From assembly GCF_000284095.1 (NCBI RefSeq), contig NC_017068.1, positions 186,001 through 250,000 on the forward strand: a DNA stretch of 64,000 nt, written 5' to 3'. Position 1 is the stretch's first letter, and each line of letters opens with the position of its first letter. Under the pieces are notes generated by a model. It searched no databases and was not told the origin of the DNA. It worked only from the letters and a program-made list of their open reading frames with translations. A program made the translations under genes and the position numbers. Shown in pieces: positions 9,092-17,013 of the stretch. The DNA is from Selenomonas ruminantium subsp. lactilytica TAM6421. GTDB lineage: Bacteria; Bacillota; Negativicutes; Selenomonadales; Selenomonadaceae.

Positions 9092-10582
9092 ATGGTAGAA
9101 ACGCAACCTGTAAATCGCAAAAAAGCGTTTAATATGCTTTTCTTCCTGGAATTCTGGGAGCGGTTTGGTTTTTACGGTCTGCAGGCTGTGCTGGCAGGCT
9201 TCTTCGTTAAGAGCCTGGGCATGGAAGACGCAGAGTCCTTTGTTGTATTTGGTGCATTCAGCGCCATGGTATATGGTTATGTATCCATCGGCGGTTTCCT
9301 GGGGGACAAGGTCCTCGGAACCCAGCGCACGATCACGCTGGGGGCTGTGGTGCTCATGATCGGTTATTTCATGATGGGCATGGCTGGTGCCAATAAGGAC
9401 ATGGTGTTCCTGGCCCTGGGTGCGATTGCCTGCGGTAATGGTATCTTCAAGGCAAACCCGTCCTCCCTGCTTTCCAAGCTCTATGAAGGGGCAGAGGAGG
9501 AGTTGGACAGTGCGTTCACCATGTATTATATGGCCGTGAATATCGGTTCTTTCATCTCCATGCTGCTGGTGCCGATTATCGGTGCACAGTATGGCCTTGA
9601 TCTGGGCTTTATGATCTGTGCGATGGGCCTTGTCCTGGCTATTGGCGGTTTCATCAGCTTCCGGTATCTGGTGCGGGGCATTGACTCTCCGGCCGGTGCA
9701 GAAAAGCTTTCTTATACGAAGCTGGCAGCTGTCATCGCCGGCGTGGTCGCTATGACCTTCGTTTCCAGCTGGCTGCTTTCCCATCTGTCCGTGGCTCACT
9801 GGCTGTTGCTGATCATCGGTATCCTGGTATACGGCGTATTCTTCAAGATGATCATCCAGTCTACGGGTGCAACCCGCAGCCATATGATTGCGGCGATGAT
9901 CCTGATTGTGGAAGCTATCGTGTTCTTCACCCTTTACAATCAGATGCCCACGTCCCTGAATTTCTTTGCCATCAAGAACGTGGAGCACAGCATCATGGGC
10001 ATCAACATTCCCGATGCACAGGTATTCCAGACCCTCAATCCGTTCTGGATCATGCTGGCCAGCCCGGTTTTGGCCTTCATGTATTCCCGTTTCGGCAGCC
10101 AGGGCAAGGATCTGTCCATGCCGGCTAAGTTCGCTCTTGGCATGCTGCTGACGGCAGGTTCCTTCCTCGTAGTTGGCTTCTCGGCTAACTTTGCCAATGA
10201 AGGCGGTATCGTCTCTGCCTGGTGGCTGGTTGGTTCCTATTTCCTGAGCTCCATTGGCGAGCTGCTGATCAGCGGTCTGGGCCTGTCCATGATTTCCAAG
10301 CTCGTGCCCCAGAAGCTTATCGGCTTCCTGATGGGTGCCTGGTTCCTGACCACGGCAATCTCTTCCATCATCGGCGGCTGGGTGGCCAGCCTTACGGCTG
10401 TGCCGAAGGATGTTACGGATCCTGTGCTGACCTTGGGCGTATATTCCGACGTCTTCACGCAGATCGGTCTCGTGACCCTGGGCGTAACGGTATTGATGGC
10501 CGCTACGGTTCCTCTGCTGAACAAACTGATCAACAAGCAGGATGATGAGGTTGTGGAAGCAGAACCCGCTCTGCAAAAATAA
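9092..10582 (+). CDS. POT-family proton-dependent oligopeptide transporter
   Basis: The 496-residue integral membrane protein imports di- and tripeptides with protons. The diagnostic ExxERFxxY motif is EFWERFGFYG at about residues 20-29, and the second POT signature region GFLGDKVLGTQRTI and GNGIFKANPSSLLS follow. About 14 hydrophobic helices are visible, as expected. AGGAGA is 7 bp before the ATG. It is monocistronic with its own promoter and is followed by a tRNA gene. Substrate range cannot be read from sequence. Confidence 0.93.
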   Translation: MVETQPVNRKKAFNMLFFLEFWERFGFYGLQAVLAGFFVKSLGMEDAESFVVFGAFSAMVYGYVSIGGFLGDKVLGTQRTITLGAVVLMIGYFMMGMAGANKDMVFLALGAIACGNGIFKANPSSLLSKLYEGAEEELDSAFTMYYMAVNIGSFISMLLVPIIGAQYGLDLGFMICAMGLVLAIGGFISFRYLVRGIDSPAGAEKLSYTKLAAVIAGVVAMTFVSSWLLSHLSVAHWLLLIIGILVYGVFFKMIIQSTGATRSHMIAAMILIVEAIVFFTLYNQMPTSLNFFAIKNVEHSIMGINIPDAQVFQTLNPFWIMLASPVLAFMYSRFGSQGKDLSMPAKFALGMLLTAGSFLVVGFSANFANEGGIVSAWWLVGSYFLSSIGELLISGLGLSMISKLVPQKLIGFLMGAWFLTTAISSIIGGWVASLTAVPKDVTDPVLTLGVYSDVFTQIGLVTLGVTVLMAATVPLLNKLINKQDDEVVEAEPALQK

Positions 10583-10596
10583 TTTTAAAATAAGTA

Positions 10597-10625
10597 TTGA
10601 CACTTGCTTTCGCAGTCGCTATAAT
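10597..10625 (+). promoter_or_regulatory. Full-consensus promoter for tRNA-Arg(ACG)
   Basis: TTGACA, a 17-bp spacer and TATAAT: both hexamers are perfect, about 30 bp before the tRNA. Confidence 0.92.
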
Positions 10626-10656
10626 AACATATGTTGATTGCGAAAGCAGTTACCAT

Positions 10657-10734
10657 GACTCAGTAGCTCAGTTGGATTAGAGTATTTGACTACGAATCAA
10701 AGGGTCGGGGGTTCGAGTCCCTCCTGGGTCACCA
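10657..10734 (+). tRNA. tRNA-Arg (anticodon ACG)
   Basis: 78 nt. The acceptor stem pairs GACTCAG with CTGGGTC and CCA is encoded. The anticodon stem TTTGA/TCAAA closes the loop CTACGAA with anticodon ACG. The T arm is GGGGG-TTCGAGT-CCCTC-like. The A34 would be deaminated to inosine to read CGU/CGC/CGA. Confidence 0.96.
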
Positions 10735-10750
10735 TATTGAAATGACCAGT

Positions 10751-10781
10751 CCTTACCTCTCGCGGGGTAAGGGCTTTTTGC
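10751..10781 (+). terminator. Terminator after tRNA-Arg(ACG)
   Basis: CCTTACC and GGTAAGG flank a GC-rich loop and are followed by GCTTTTTG. Confidence 0.8.
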
Positions 10782-10795
10782 TATGAAATCTTTGA

Positions 10796-10825
10796 TTGGC
10801 ATTTTTGTGACAGTTGCGGTATAAT
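10796..10825 (+). promoter_or_regulatory. Promoter for serS
   Basis: TTGGCA, 18 bp, TATAAT. Only about 50 nt separate the predicted start site from the gene, too short for a T-box leader. Confidence 0.65.
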
Positions 10826-10884
10826 ATTGTCCTAGGTGAAAATTCGCCCAAGATAAGGGCTATGAGATATGGAGAGTGAATATT

Positions 10885-12156
10885 GTGTTAGATATCAAAT
10901 TTGTCCGGGAGCATCTGGACGAAGTAAAAGAGATGCTGAAGAACCGTTGCAATCCGCTGAACCTCGATGATTTTTCGGCTTTGGAGCAGGAGCGCCGCAA
11001 TCTGCTGCAGCAGACGGAGACGCTGAAGGCTGAGCGCAATGCGGTATCCAAGGAAATTAGCGTGATGAAGAAGAACAAGGAAAACGCTGATGACAAGATT
11101 GCCGAGATGCGTGCTGTCGGTGAAAAGATTTCGGCTCTCGATGCGGATCTCAAGGATGTTGAGGAAAAGCTGCGCGACATCCTGCTGCACATTCCGAATA
11201 TGCCGAAGGCTGATGTGCCCATCGGCAAGGATGATACGGAAAATCCGGAAGTGCGCAAATGGGGCACGCCGAAGGAATTCTCCTTCGAGCCGAAGGCACA
11301 TTGGGATATCGGTACGGATCTGGATATCCTGGATGCTGACCGTGCTGCCAAGGTTACGGGGGCCCGTTTCATGTTCTACAAGGGCTTAGGTGCCCGTCTG
11401 GAACGTGCCTGCATCAACTTCATGATGGATCTGCATGCCACGAAACATGGTTATACGGAAATGCTGGCTCCTTATATTGCCAACAAGGACAGCATGACGG
11501 GGACGGGCCAGCTGCCGAAGTTTGCGGAAGATATGTTTAAGCTGGAAGGTCAGGATTATTATCTGGTGCCGACGGCAGAAGTGCCGACCACGAACTACCA
11601 TCGTGATGAAATCCTCGATGGGGACAAGCTGCCGGAATACTACAGCGCTTATACGGCCTGCTTCCGTGCTGAAGCTGGCAGCGCCGGCCGCGACACCCGT
11701 GGTCTGATCCGTCAGCATCAGTTCAATAAGGTGGAGCTTATTAAGTTCGTTAAGCCGGAAACCAGCTGGGATGAATTGGAATCCATGGTGGATGCAGCCG
11801 AAGATGTGCTGCGGATTTTGGAACTGCCGTATCATGTGGTGCAGCTCTGCACGGGCGATATGAGCTTCACTTCGGCCAAGACCTATGATATCGAGGTTTG
11901 GTTCCCGTCCCAGGGCAAGTACCGTGAGATTTCTTCCTGCTCCAACTGCCTGGATTATCAGGCACGCCGTGCCAACATCAAGTTCCGTCGTGATGCGAAG
12001 TCCAAGCCGGAATTCGTGCATACGCTGAATGGTTCCGGCCTGGCTGTAGGCAGAACTGTGGCTGCTATTCTGGAGAATTATCAGCAGGAAGACGGTTCTG
12101 TGATTGTGCCGAAGGCACTGGTGCCTTATATGGGCGGGGTTGAAGTTATCCGCTAA
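10885..12156 (+). CDS. serS: Seryl-tRNA synthetase
   Basis: A class II synthetase charging tRNA-Ser (and tRNA-Sec where present). The N-terminal coiled-coil arm spans about residues 30-100 (Glu/Lys-rich). The catalytic core carries motif 2 ([21 protein letters not shown]) and motif 3 ([19 protein letters not shown]), each at normal places. The GTG at 10885 gives the family start [14 protein letters not shown] and lies 9 bp after GGAGA; the in-frame GTG at 10876 abuts that site. Monocistronic. No T-box leader. Confidence 0.97.
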   Translation: MLDIKFVREHLDEVKEMLKNRCNPLNLDDFSALEQERRNLLQQTETLKAERNAVSKEISVMKKNKENADDKIAEMRAVGEKISALDADLKDVEEKLRDILLHIPNMPKADVPIGKDDTENPEVRKWGTPKEFSFEPKAHWDIGTDLDILDADRAAKVTGARFMFYKGLGARLERACINFMMDLHATKHGYTEMLAPYIANKDSMTGTGQLPKFAEDMFKLEGQDYYLVPTAEVPTTNYHRDEILDGDKLPEYYSAYTACFRAEAGSAGRDTRGLIRQHQFNKVELIKFVKPETSWDELESMVDAAEDVLRILELPYHVVQLCTGDMSFTSAKTYDIEVWFPSQGKYREISSCSNCLDYQARRANIKFRRDAKSKPEFVHTLNGSGLAVGRTVAAILENYQQEDGSVIVPKALVPYMGGVEVIR

Positions 12157-12165
12157 TCCGCTCTT

Positions 12166-12263
12166 GTTCCTTTTCTTTGGCTAAGAAAAGGAACCGAAAA
12201 GAAACTTGCGGACTGAAATCACATCACGTGATTTACGTCCGCGGGCGCCCATCCTTGGGCGCC
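12166..12263. repeat. Cluster of three hairpins downstream of serS
   Basis: Three perfect or near-perfect stems follow one another: GTTCCTTTTCTT/AAGAAAAGGAAC (12166-12194), GCGGACTGAAATCAC paired with GTGATTTACGTCCGC with one mismatch (12208-12242), and GGCGCCC/GGGCGCC (12244-12263). The first may help end serS transcription, but no long T-tract follows. The layout resembles intergenic REP-like elements. No gene is supported here. Confidence 0.6.
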
Positions 12264-12284
12264 GGGATAACGCATGACAAAAGA

Positions 12285-12298
12285 TGTACAATTGTACA
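12285..12298. promoter_or_regulatory. 14-bp palindrome, possible operator of the NSS transporter
   Basis: TGTACAATTGTACA is a perfect palindrome in the AT-rich stretch before the leader hairpin and the transporter. No convincing -35/-10 pair could be fixed here, so its role as an operator is inference. Confidence 0.4.
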
Positions 12299-12334
12299 GT
12301 TAATATGTAATAATATGTCCTATACTGCTGGACA

Positions 12335-12402
12335 AAATTCGCTCTTTGCGGTAAGATAGATTAGTGATTATCTATCGTTTTCCGCATCGAGCGAATTTTT
12401 TT
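12335..12402 (+). promoter_or_regulatory. Terminator-like leader hairpin before the NSS transporter
   Basis: AAATTCGCTC (12335-12344) pairs with GAGCGAATTT (12389-12398). Inner GCGG/CCGC and GATAGA/TCTATC stems stack inside, and seven T follow. This is a complete intrinsic terminator about 40 bp before the gene. It could be an attenuator or simply end upstream transcripts. No leader peptide rich in one amino acid was seen. Confidence 0.6.
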
Positions 12403-12443
12403 ATTGAGGGGCTGGCATTTAGGAAGCCGGTTCCGGAGGGAAG

Positions 12444-13829
12444 GTGTATTTAAGTTTGGAAAGAAGTGGATTCTCTACCCGTTTGGGGTTTATTCTCGTG
12501 TCGGCGGGATGTGCCATTGGCTTAGGTAATGTGTGGCGTTTTCCTTATATTACCGGGCAGTATGGCGGAGCGTCTTTTGTACTGATTTATTTGATTTTCT
12601 TGGCTATCTTAGGTTTGCCTATCATGGTGGCGGAGTTTGCCGTAGGGCGGGCCAGTATCCGCAGTGCGGCTATGTCCTTTGATGTGTTGGAGCCGAAGGG
12701 AACGAAGTGGCACTGGCATAAATATACGGCCATCGGCGGTAATATGATCCTGATGATGTTCTATACCACCGTAGCGGGCTGGATGCTTTATTATCTGTAT
12801 AAAACCGCAACCGGGGCTTTTGAGGGCTTGGATGCCGCAGGTATCGGCGCGGCTTTTGGCGGTTTGCTGCAGGATCCTGTTACCATGGGCGCCTATATGA
12901 TGACCATCGTACTGCTGTGCGGCGGCGTCTGCTATCTGGGCGTGGAAGCCGGGGTGGAGCGCATCACGAAGTTCATGATGACCTGTCTGTTGGGGCTTAT
13001 GATCATCCTGGGCATCAACTCGGTGCTGCTGCCCGGGGCTGGTGAAGGTCTGAAATACTACCTTTATCCGAATTTTGGCCGACTTATGGAGCATGGCCTG
13101 AAGGAAGTCATCTTTGCGGCGATGGGACAGGCCTTTTTCACGCTTTCCATCGGCATGGGCTCACTGGCGGTGTTCGGTTCCTATATCGGCAAGAGCAAGC
13201 GGCTGACCGGTGAGGCTATCTGGATCATCATTTTGGATACGTTCGTGGCCATTATGGCGGGGTTGATCATTTTCCCAGCATGCTTCAGCTATGGTGTCAG
13301 CCCATCCAGTGGGCCGAACCTTTTGTTCGTGACATTGCCGAATGTTTTCAATGCCATGCCCTTTGGGCGACTTTGGGGAACGTTGTTCTTCCTGTTCATG
13401 ACCTTTGCGGCCATGTCCACGGTTATTGCCGTGTTTGAAAATCTCGTGGTCTGCTTCTTCGATCTGCTGCGGATCGATCGGCGGAAGATCATCTGCGCGG
13501 GCATCCCTGTGGTGATCCTGCTGTCCCTGCCCTGTGTGCTGGGCTTCAATGAGTGGAGCTGGATTCAGCCGCTGGGCGAAGGCTCGGGCGTGCTGGATCT
13601 GGAGGATTTCCTGGTGTCTAATAACATCCTGCCTCTGGGCAGCCTTGTCTATATGGCTTTCTGTACGAGCCGCTATGGCTGGGGCTGGGATAATTTCATC
13701 AAGGAAGCCGATACCGGCAAAGGTATGGCGTTCCCGAAATGGATTCGGTTTTATGTAACGTATATTCTGCCATTGATTGTGCTCATTATCTTTGTCAATG
13801 GGTACTATGCCTTGTTCTTTAGCAAGTAA
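12444..13829 (+). CDS. Sodium-dependent amino-acid transporter, NSS (SNF) family
   Basis: The 461-residue protein is a Na+-coupled importer of the LeuT/TnaT type. The first helix has the diagnostic GCAIGLGNVWRFPYITGQYGG-type segment (about residues 22-40) that forms the Na+ and substrate site. Eleven to twelve helices are visible, and the C-terminus ends soon after the last one. The start is uncertain: GTG at 12444 lies 3 bp after GGAGGG, while TTG at 12456 lies 15 bp after it. The upstream terminator-like leader suggests attenuation. The substrate cannot be read; hydrophobic or aromatic amino acids are usual for bacterial members. Confidence 0.92.
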   Translation: MYLSLERSGFSTRLGFILVSAGCAIGLGNVWRFPYITGQYGGASFVLIYLIFLAILGLPIMVAEFAVGRASIRSAAMSFDVLEPKGTKWHWHKYTAIGGNMILMMFYTTVAGWMLYYLYKTATGAFEGLDAAGIGAAFGGLLQDPVTMGAYMMTIVLLCGGVCYLGVEAGVERITKFMMTCLLGLMIILGINSVLLPGAGEGLKYYLYPNFGRLMEHGLKEVIFAAMGQAFFTLSIGMGSLAVFGSYIGKSKRLTGEAIWIIILDTFVAIMAGLIIFPACFSYGVSPSSGPNLLFVTLPNVFNAMPFGRLWGTLFFLFMTFAAMSTVIAVFENLVVCFFDLLRIDRRKIICAGIPVVILLSLPCVLGFNEWSWIQPLGEGSGVLDLEDFLVSNNILPLGSLVYMAFCTSRYGWGWDNFIKEADTGKGMAFPKWIRFYVTYILPLIVLIIFVNGYYALFFSK

Positions 13830-13848
13830 ATTATAACAAGCTGATGCG

Positions 13849-13911
13849 CCTCAAGCCAAGCCTTCCCCTTGAGGGGAAGGTGGCAGCCCGTAGGGCTGAC
13901 GGATGAGGTGG
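13849..13911. repeat. Intergenic repeat-like element with CTTCCCC/GGGGAAG stem
   Basis: CCTTCCCCTTGAGGGGAAGG is followed by GCAGCCCgtaGGGCTG and GGATGAGGTGG. The nested stems and wording match a repetitive intergenic element I know from many gut Firmicute genomes. Only one copy is in this window, so repetition is from recall and not shown here. It lies just before metN. Confidence 0.5.
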
Positions 13912-13941
13912 AACGTTATTTTTAGATTGGAGGAATGCCTT

Positions 13942-15003
13942 ATGATAAGGTTTTCCAAAGTTGAGAAGACTTATGACAGCCCGGCGGGGCCGGTGCCGGC
14001 ACTCAAGGGCATTGATTTAGAGATTGCCAAGGGGGAGATCTTTGGCATTATCGGCTTGTCCGGTGCGGGCAAGTCTACGCTGGTGCGGTGCATCAATATG
14101 CTGGAACGGCCTACGGGCGGTTCCGTAGTGGTTGACGGGCGCGATATGACGGCGCTTTCGGACAGTGAGCTGCGCGAGGCGCGCAAGGACATCGGCATGA
14201 TCTTCCAGCATTTCAACCTGCTGTCTTCGGCCACGGTCTATGATAACATCGCCTTCCCGCTGAAGCTGGCGGGGAAGGCTGACAAGGACATCCGGGAAAA
14301 AGTGGAGCCGCTGCTGAAGCTGGTTGGTCTGGAGGCAAAGGCGGATCAGTATCCGTCCCAGCTTTCCGGCGGGCAGAAGCAGCGTGTGGGCATTGCCCGG
14401 GCTTTGGCCAGCGAGCCGAAAGTGCTGCTCTGCGATGAGGCGACTTCGGCGCTCGACCCGCAGACGACCAAGGCGATTTTGGAGCTGATCCGCGATATCA
14501 ATAAGAAACTGCAATTGACCGTGGTGGTTATAACCCATGAGATGCAGGTCATCAAGGATATCTGCGACAAAGTGGCCGTTATCGACAAAGGCGTTATCGC
14601 CGAGCAGGGAACGGTGCTGGAAGTGTTCACCAATCCCCAGCAGCCGATTACGAAGGAATTTATCAGCGTTTTGCTTTCCAATGATCTGCCAGCGGCTTTC
14701 CGCGGCGGGGAGATTTCCCCGGAACCGGCGGAGGATGCTTATCTCCTGCTGCGGCTGACCTTTATCGGCGAGTCGGCAGATGATCCGGTGATTGCGGATA
14801 TGATCCGCCGCTTCCCGGAAGTTGAGACTACGCTGCTGTTCGGCAATCTTGACCATATCAAGTCCACCCCCTTTGGCCGCATGATTATCGGCCTGCGGGG
14901 AGGCAAGGAACAGGTGCAGGCGGCTCTTGACTATCTCAAGAGCCGGGAGCTCAAGGAGGAGGTGATCGGTTATGTCAAACGACATGATTCCTCTGCTGAC
15001 TAA
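13942..15003 (+). CDS. metN: Methionine ABC transporter ATP-binding protein MetN
   Basis: The cytoplasmic ATPase of the MetNIQ importer for L- and D-methionine. The 353-residue protein has Walker A (GLSGAGKSTL, about 38-47), the signature LSGGQKQRVGIARAL, Walker B (VLLCDEATSALD) and a C-terminal ACT-like NIL domain (about 265-345) that senses methionine in the family. GGAGG lies 8 bp before the ATG at 13942. Its end overlaps metI by 32 bp. No SAM riboswitch or T-box was found in the 110 bp upstream. Confidence 0.96.
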   Translation: MIRFSKVEKTYDSPAGPVPALKGIDLEIAKGEIFGIIGLSGAGKSTLVRCINMLERPTGGSVVVDGRDMTALSDSELREARKDIGMIFQHFNLLSSATVYDNIAFPLKLAGKADKDIREKVEPLLKLVGLEAKADQYPSQLSGGQKQRVGIARALASEPKVLLCDEATSALDPQTTKAILELIRDINKKLQLTVVVITHEMQVIKDICDKVAVIDKGVIAEQGTVLEVFTNPQQPITKEFISVLLSNDLPAAFRGGEISPEPAEDAYLLLRLTFIGESADDPVIADMIRRFPEVETTLLFGNLDHIKSTPFGRMIIGLRGGKEQVQAALDYLKSRELKEEVIGYVKRHDSSAD

Positions 15004-15625
15004 GGCGTTGGGGGAAACTGTCTATATGGTGGCCGTTTCCATGGCCATCGCCTCTGCCTTAGGCATCCCCTTGGGGGTGTTGCTCTATGCTACGGATAAG
15101 GGGCAGATTTTGGAGTCACCAACCCTGAATAAAGTAATTGGGACAGTGGTCAATGCCATTCGTTCCATTCCTTTCATTATCCTGATGGTGGCCATTATCC
15201 CCTTCACCCGTCTGCTGGTGGGTTCGGCCATCGGCACGACGGCGGCCATGGTGCCGCTGGTCATCGCCTCCGTTCCCTTTATCGGGCGGCAGGTGGAGAC
15301 CAGCCTCAAGGAAGTGCCCTATGGGCTGATTGAGGCGGCCCTTTCCATGGGGGCCACGCCCGTTCAGATCATCAGCCGGGTGCTGCTGCCGGAATCCATG
15401 CCCAGCATTGTGGCCCAGCTGACCACGGTGGTCATCAGCCTCGTGGGTGAGTCGGCCATGGCCGGTGCCATTGGTGGCGGCGGTTTGGGTGATTTGGCCA
15501 TCCGCTATGGTTATCAGCGTTTCCGTCCGGAAGTGATGATTGCCACGGTTATCATTCTGATTGTCCTGGTACAGGCGGTTCAGTTTGTGGGTAACACCAT
15601 CGCGAAGCGCCTGGACAAGAAATAA
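14972..15625 (+). CDS. metI: Methionine ABC transporter permease MetI
   Basis: The 217-residue membrane permease has about five helices and the EAA-type coupling loop (EAALSMGATPVQIISRVLLPESMPS). The ATG at 14972 follows AGGAGGAGGTG at about 8 bp and is inside the end of metN, giving a 32-bp overlap and likely translational coupling. MetQ follows after 26 bp. Confidence 0.95.
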   Translation: MSNDMIPLLTKALGETVYMVAVSMAIASALGIPLGVLLYATDKGQILESPTLNKVIGTVVNAIRSIPFIILMVAIIPFTRLLVGSAIGTTAAMVPLVIASVPFIGRQVETSLKEVPYGLIEAALSMGATPVQIISRVLLPESMPSIVAQLTTVVISLVGESAMAGAIGGGGLGDLAIRYGYQRFRPEVMIATVIILIVLVQAVQFVGNTIAKRLDKK

Positions 15626-15651
15626 TTTCTTATTTATAAGGAGGTATCCCT

Positions 15652-16467
15652 ATGAAAAAAGTATTAGCACTTATCGGCACACTGCTGATTGCGGCTATGG
15701 CCTTTGCCGGCTGTGGCGGTGAGCAGCAGGGCGCAAAAACGGACGCCAAGACCTTGAAGGTAGGCGCAACGGCTGTTCCCCATGCCGAAATCCTTGAAGT
15801 GGTGAAGCCGCTGCTGGAAAAGGACGGCATCAAGCTGGAAATCGTGGAATTCAACGATTATGTGCAGCCGAACCTGGCCCTCAACGACAAGGAACTGGAC
15901 GCCAACTTCTTCCAGCATGAACCGTATCTGGTGAACTTCATGGAAGAACATAAGGAAGTCAAACTGAAAAATGCCTTTGGTGTGCATATCGAGCCCATGG
16001 GGGTATACTCCAAGAAGGTCAAAGACCTCAAGGAACTCAAGGACGGCGCTTCCATCGCCATCCCCAACGATCCTACCAATGGCGGCCGTGCCCTGCTGCT
16101 GTTGCAGAAGGCTGGCCTGATCACGTTGAAAGACGGCGTGAAGGAAAAAGCCACGGTGCAGGATGTGACGGGCAATCCGCATAACTTCAAGTTCCAGGAA
16201 GTAGAAGCCGCTCAGGTTCCCCGTACGCTGGACGATGTGGATGCAGCTGTCATCAACACCAACTATGCAATGCAGGTCAACCTCGTGCCGACGAAGGATG
16301 CGCTCTTTATGGAAGACAGCACGTCTCCTTATGTGAACATCATCGCCGTGCGTGAAGGCGACGAGAACCGCCCGGAAATCAAGGCGTTGGTCAAGGCTCT
16401 GCAGAGCAAGGAAGTCAAGGACTTCATCACGGAGAAATATAAAGGTGCCGTTGTACCGGCATTCTAA
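15652..16467 (+). CDS. metQ: Methionine-binding lipoprotein MetQ
   Basis: The 271-residue substrate-binding protein of the methionine importer. The lipobox AFAGC places the lipidated Cys at residue 21. The mature part begins a NLPA domain with LKVGATAVPHAEILEVVKPLL and YVQPNLALNDKELDANFFQHEPYL. AAGGAGG is 7-8 bp before the ATG. It ends the metNIQ operon and is followed by a strong hairpin. Confidence 0.96.
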   Translation: MKKVLALIGTLLIAAMAFAGCGGEQQGAKTDAKTLKVGATAVPHAEILEVVKPLLEKDGIKLEIVEFNDYVQPNLALNDKELDANFFQHEPYLVNFMEEHKEVKLKNAFGVHIEPMGVYSKKVKDLKELKDGASIAIPNDPTNGGRALLLLQKAGLITLKDGVKEKATVQDVTGNPHNFKFQEVEAAQVPRTLDDVDAAVINTNYAMQVNLVPTKDALFMEDSTSPYVNIIAVREGDENRPEIKALVKALQSKEVKDFITEKYKGAVVPAF

Positions 16468-16472
16468 ATGTG

Positions 16473-16505
16473 CGAAGAGCCGCTCCAAATGGAACGGCTC
16501 TTCTC
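16473..16505 (+). terminator. Terminator of metNIQ
   Basis: GAAGAGCCG and CGGCTCTTC form the stem with an inner TCCA-aat-GGA extension, followed by TCC. The T-tract is weak; the hairpin also lies 3' of the minus-strand peptide gene and could serve both. Confidence 0.65.
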
Positions 16506-16547
16506 CCTCGCAGCTGGTCGTTGCTTGAGGTTAAGACTGATGCTGTA

Positions 16548-16640
16548 CTACCTTATCAGCCAGTGACAAATGAGGTTAGCCACGATACTTGCTGCAACAG
16601 CAAGTAGGAATTCGCGGCAAAGGTTAAAAGCATTACGCAT
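16548..16640 (-). CDS. Small hydrophobic peptide, putative type I toxin (30 residues)
   Basis: The peptide starts MRNAFNLCREFLLAVAAS and ends ANLICHWLIR: one predicted membrane helix (about residues 11-27) with charged ends. GGAGGG is 8 nt before the ATG. The mRNA leader has CCTCC (complement of 16663-16667) that can pair with the Shine-Dalgarno (complement of 16650-16654) and mask it. An extended -10 promoter lies about 35 nt upstream. A divergent RNA at 16721 carries a repeat of the start region and can pair with it over 25 nt. Size, membrane helix, masked ribosome site and antisense RNA together are the hallmarks of a type I toxin. Toxicity is not shown. Confidence 0.7.
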   Translation of the reverse strand: MRNAFNLCREFLLAVAASIVANLICHWLIR

Positions 16641-16676
16641 GTGTATGTCCCTCCTTTCCGCTGGAGGTGCACAGCG

Positions 16677-16719
16677 AAATTATTATAGCATTTTCGTTAA
16701 GGTTGTGCTATAATAATTT
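16677..16719. promoter_or_regulatory. Divergent extended -10 promoters in a 14-bp inverted repeat
   Basis: AAATTATTATAGCA (16677-16690) and TGCTATAATAATTT (16706-16719) are perfect inverted copies around a 15-bp centre. Each reads TGC-TATAAT outward, an extended -10. The minus copy should start the toxin mRNA near 16675 and the plus copy the antitoxin RNA near 16721. Clear -35 boxes are absent. Confidence 0.7.
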
Positions 16720-16720
16720 T

Positions 16721-16829
16721 AGGTTAAAAGACGCATGTGTGTGTCAGCGCCATGGGCTGGTCCCCTGTGGCGCACGGAAGGTCCGCATAAGGGACATCGA
16801 AAGCCGCTCTCGTAAGAGAGCGGTTTTTC
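16721..16829 (+). ncRNA. Putative antitoxin RNA, divergent from the small peptide gene
   Basis: This RNA of about 109 nt has its own extended -10 and ends in a terminator (CCGCTCTC-gtaa-GAGAGCGG-TTTTT at 16804-16828). Its first 25 nt (AGGTTAAAAG then ACGCATGTGTGTGTC) repeat plus-strand 16621-16649, so they are complementary to the toxin mRNA over the start codon and first codons, with a 4-nt bulge in the mRNA and one G-U pair. Middle stems GCGCCA/TGGCGC and GTCC/GGGAC make it compact. It holds no plausible coding sequence. Confidence 0.7.
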
Positions 16830-16873
16830 TTTTGGCTGATTTTGTAGATTTACAAGTTTATAAAAAGTTTATA

Positions 16874-16902
16874 TTGCTTAATGTAAACCGTTTTGTTATA
16901 AT
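16874..16902 (+). promoter_or_regulatory. Promoter of the first SLH porin gene
   Basis: TTGCTT, 17 bp, TATAAT. The leader of about 105 nt contains AGGAAACATGGAAACTC, shared with the two downstream paralogues. Confidence 0.75.
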
Positions 16903-17013
16903 GGTCATTGTGTCTACTGTGATTAGAAATTTCTGAGAGGAAACATGGAAACTCTAAGAGTATGTCTATGAGCAGAGGATAAAGAATACTTTTTATTGAG
17001 GAGGAGTTTCTTG

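Noticed and set aside
10826-10884. T-box leader of serS
   Set aside because: The leader after the predicted start site is about 50 nt, too short, and has no T-box sequence.
12177-12359. 60-codon frame after serS
   Set aside because: It runs through the three-hairpin cluster and the leader hairpin, has no ribosome site, and its composition follows the repeats.
13830-13941. SAM riboswitch or T-box before metNIQ
   Set aside because: The 110 bp hold only the repeat-like element; no conserved T-box sequence or SAM-box core is present.
16667-16936. 89-codon plus-strand frame over the antitoxin RNA
   Set aside because: It covers the divergent promoters, the antisense repeat and the terminator; no ribosome site. 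The RNA reading explains the sequence better.
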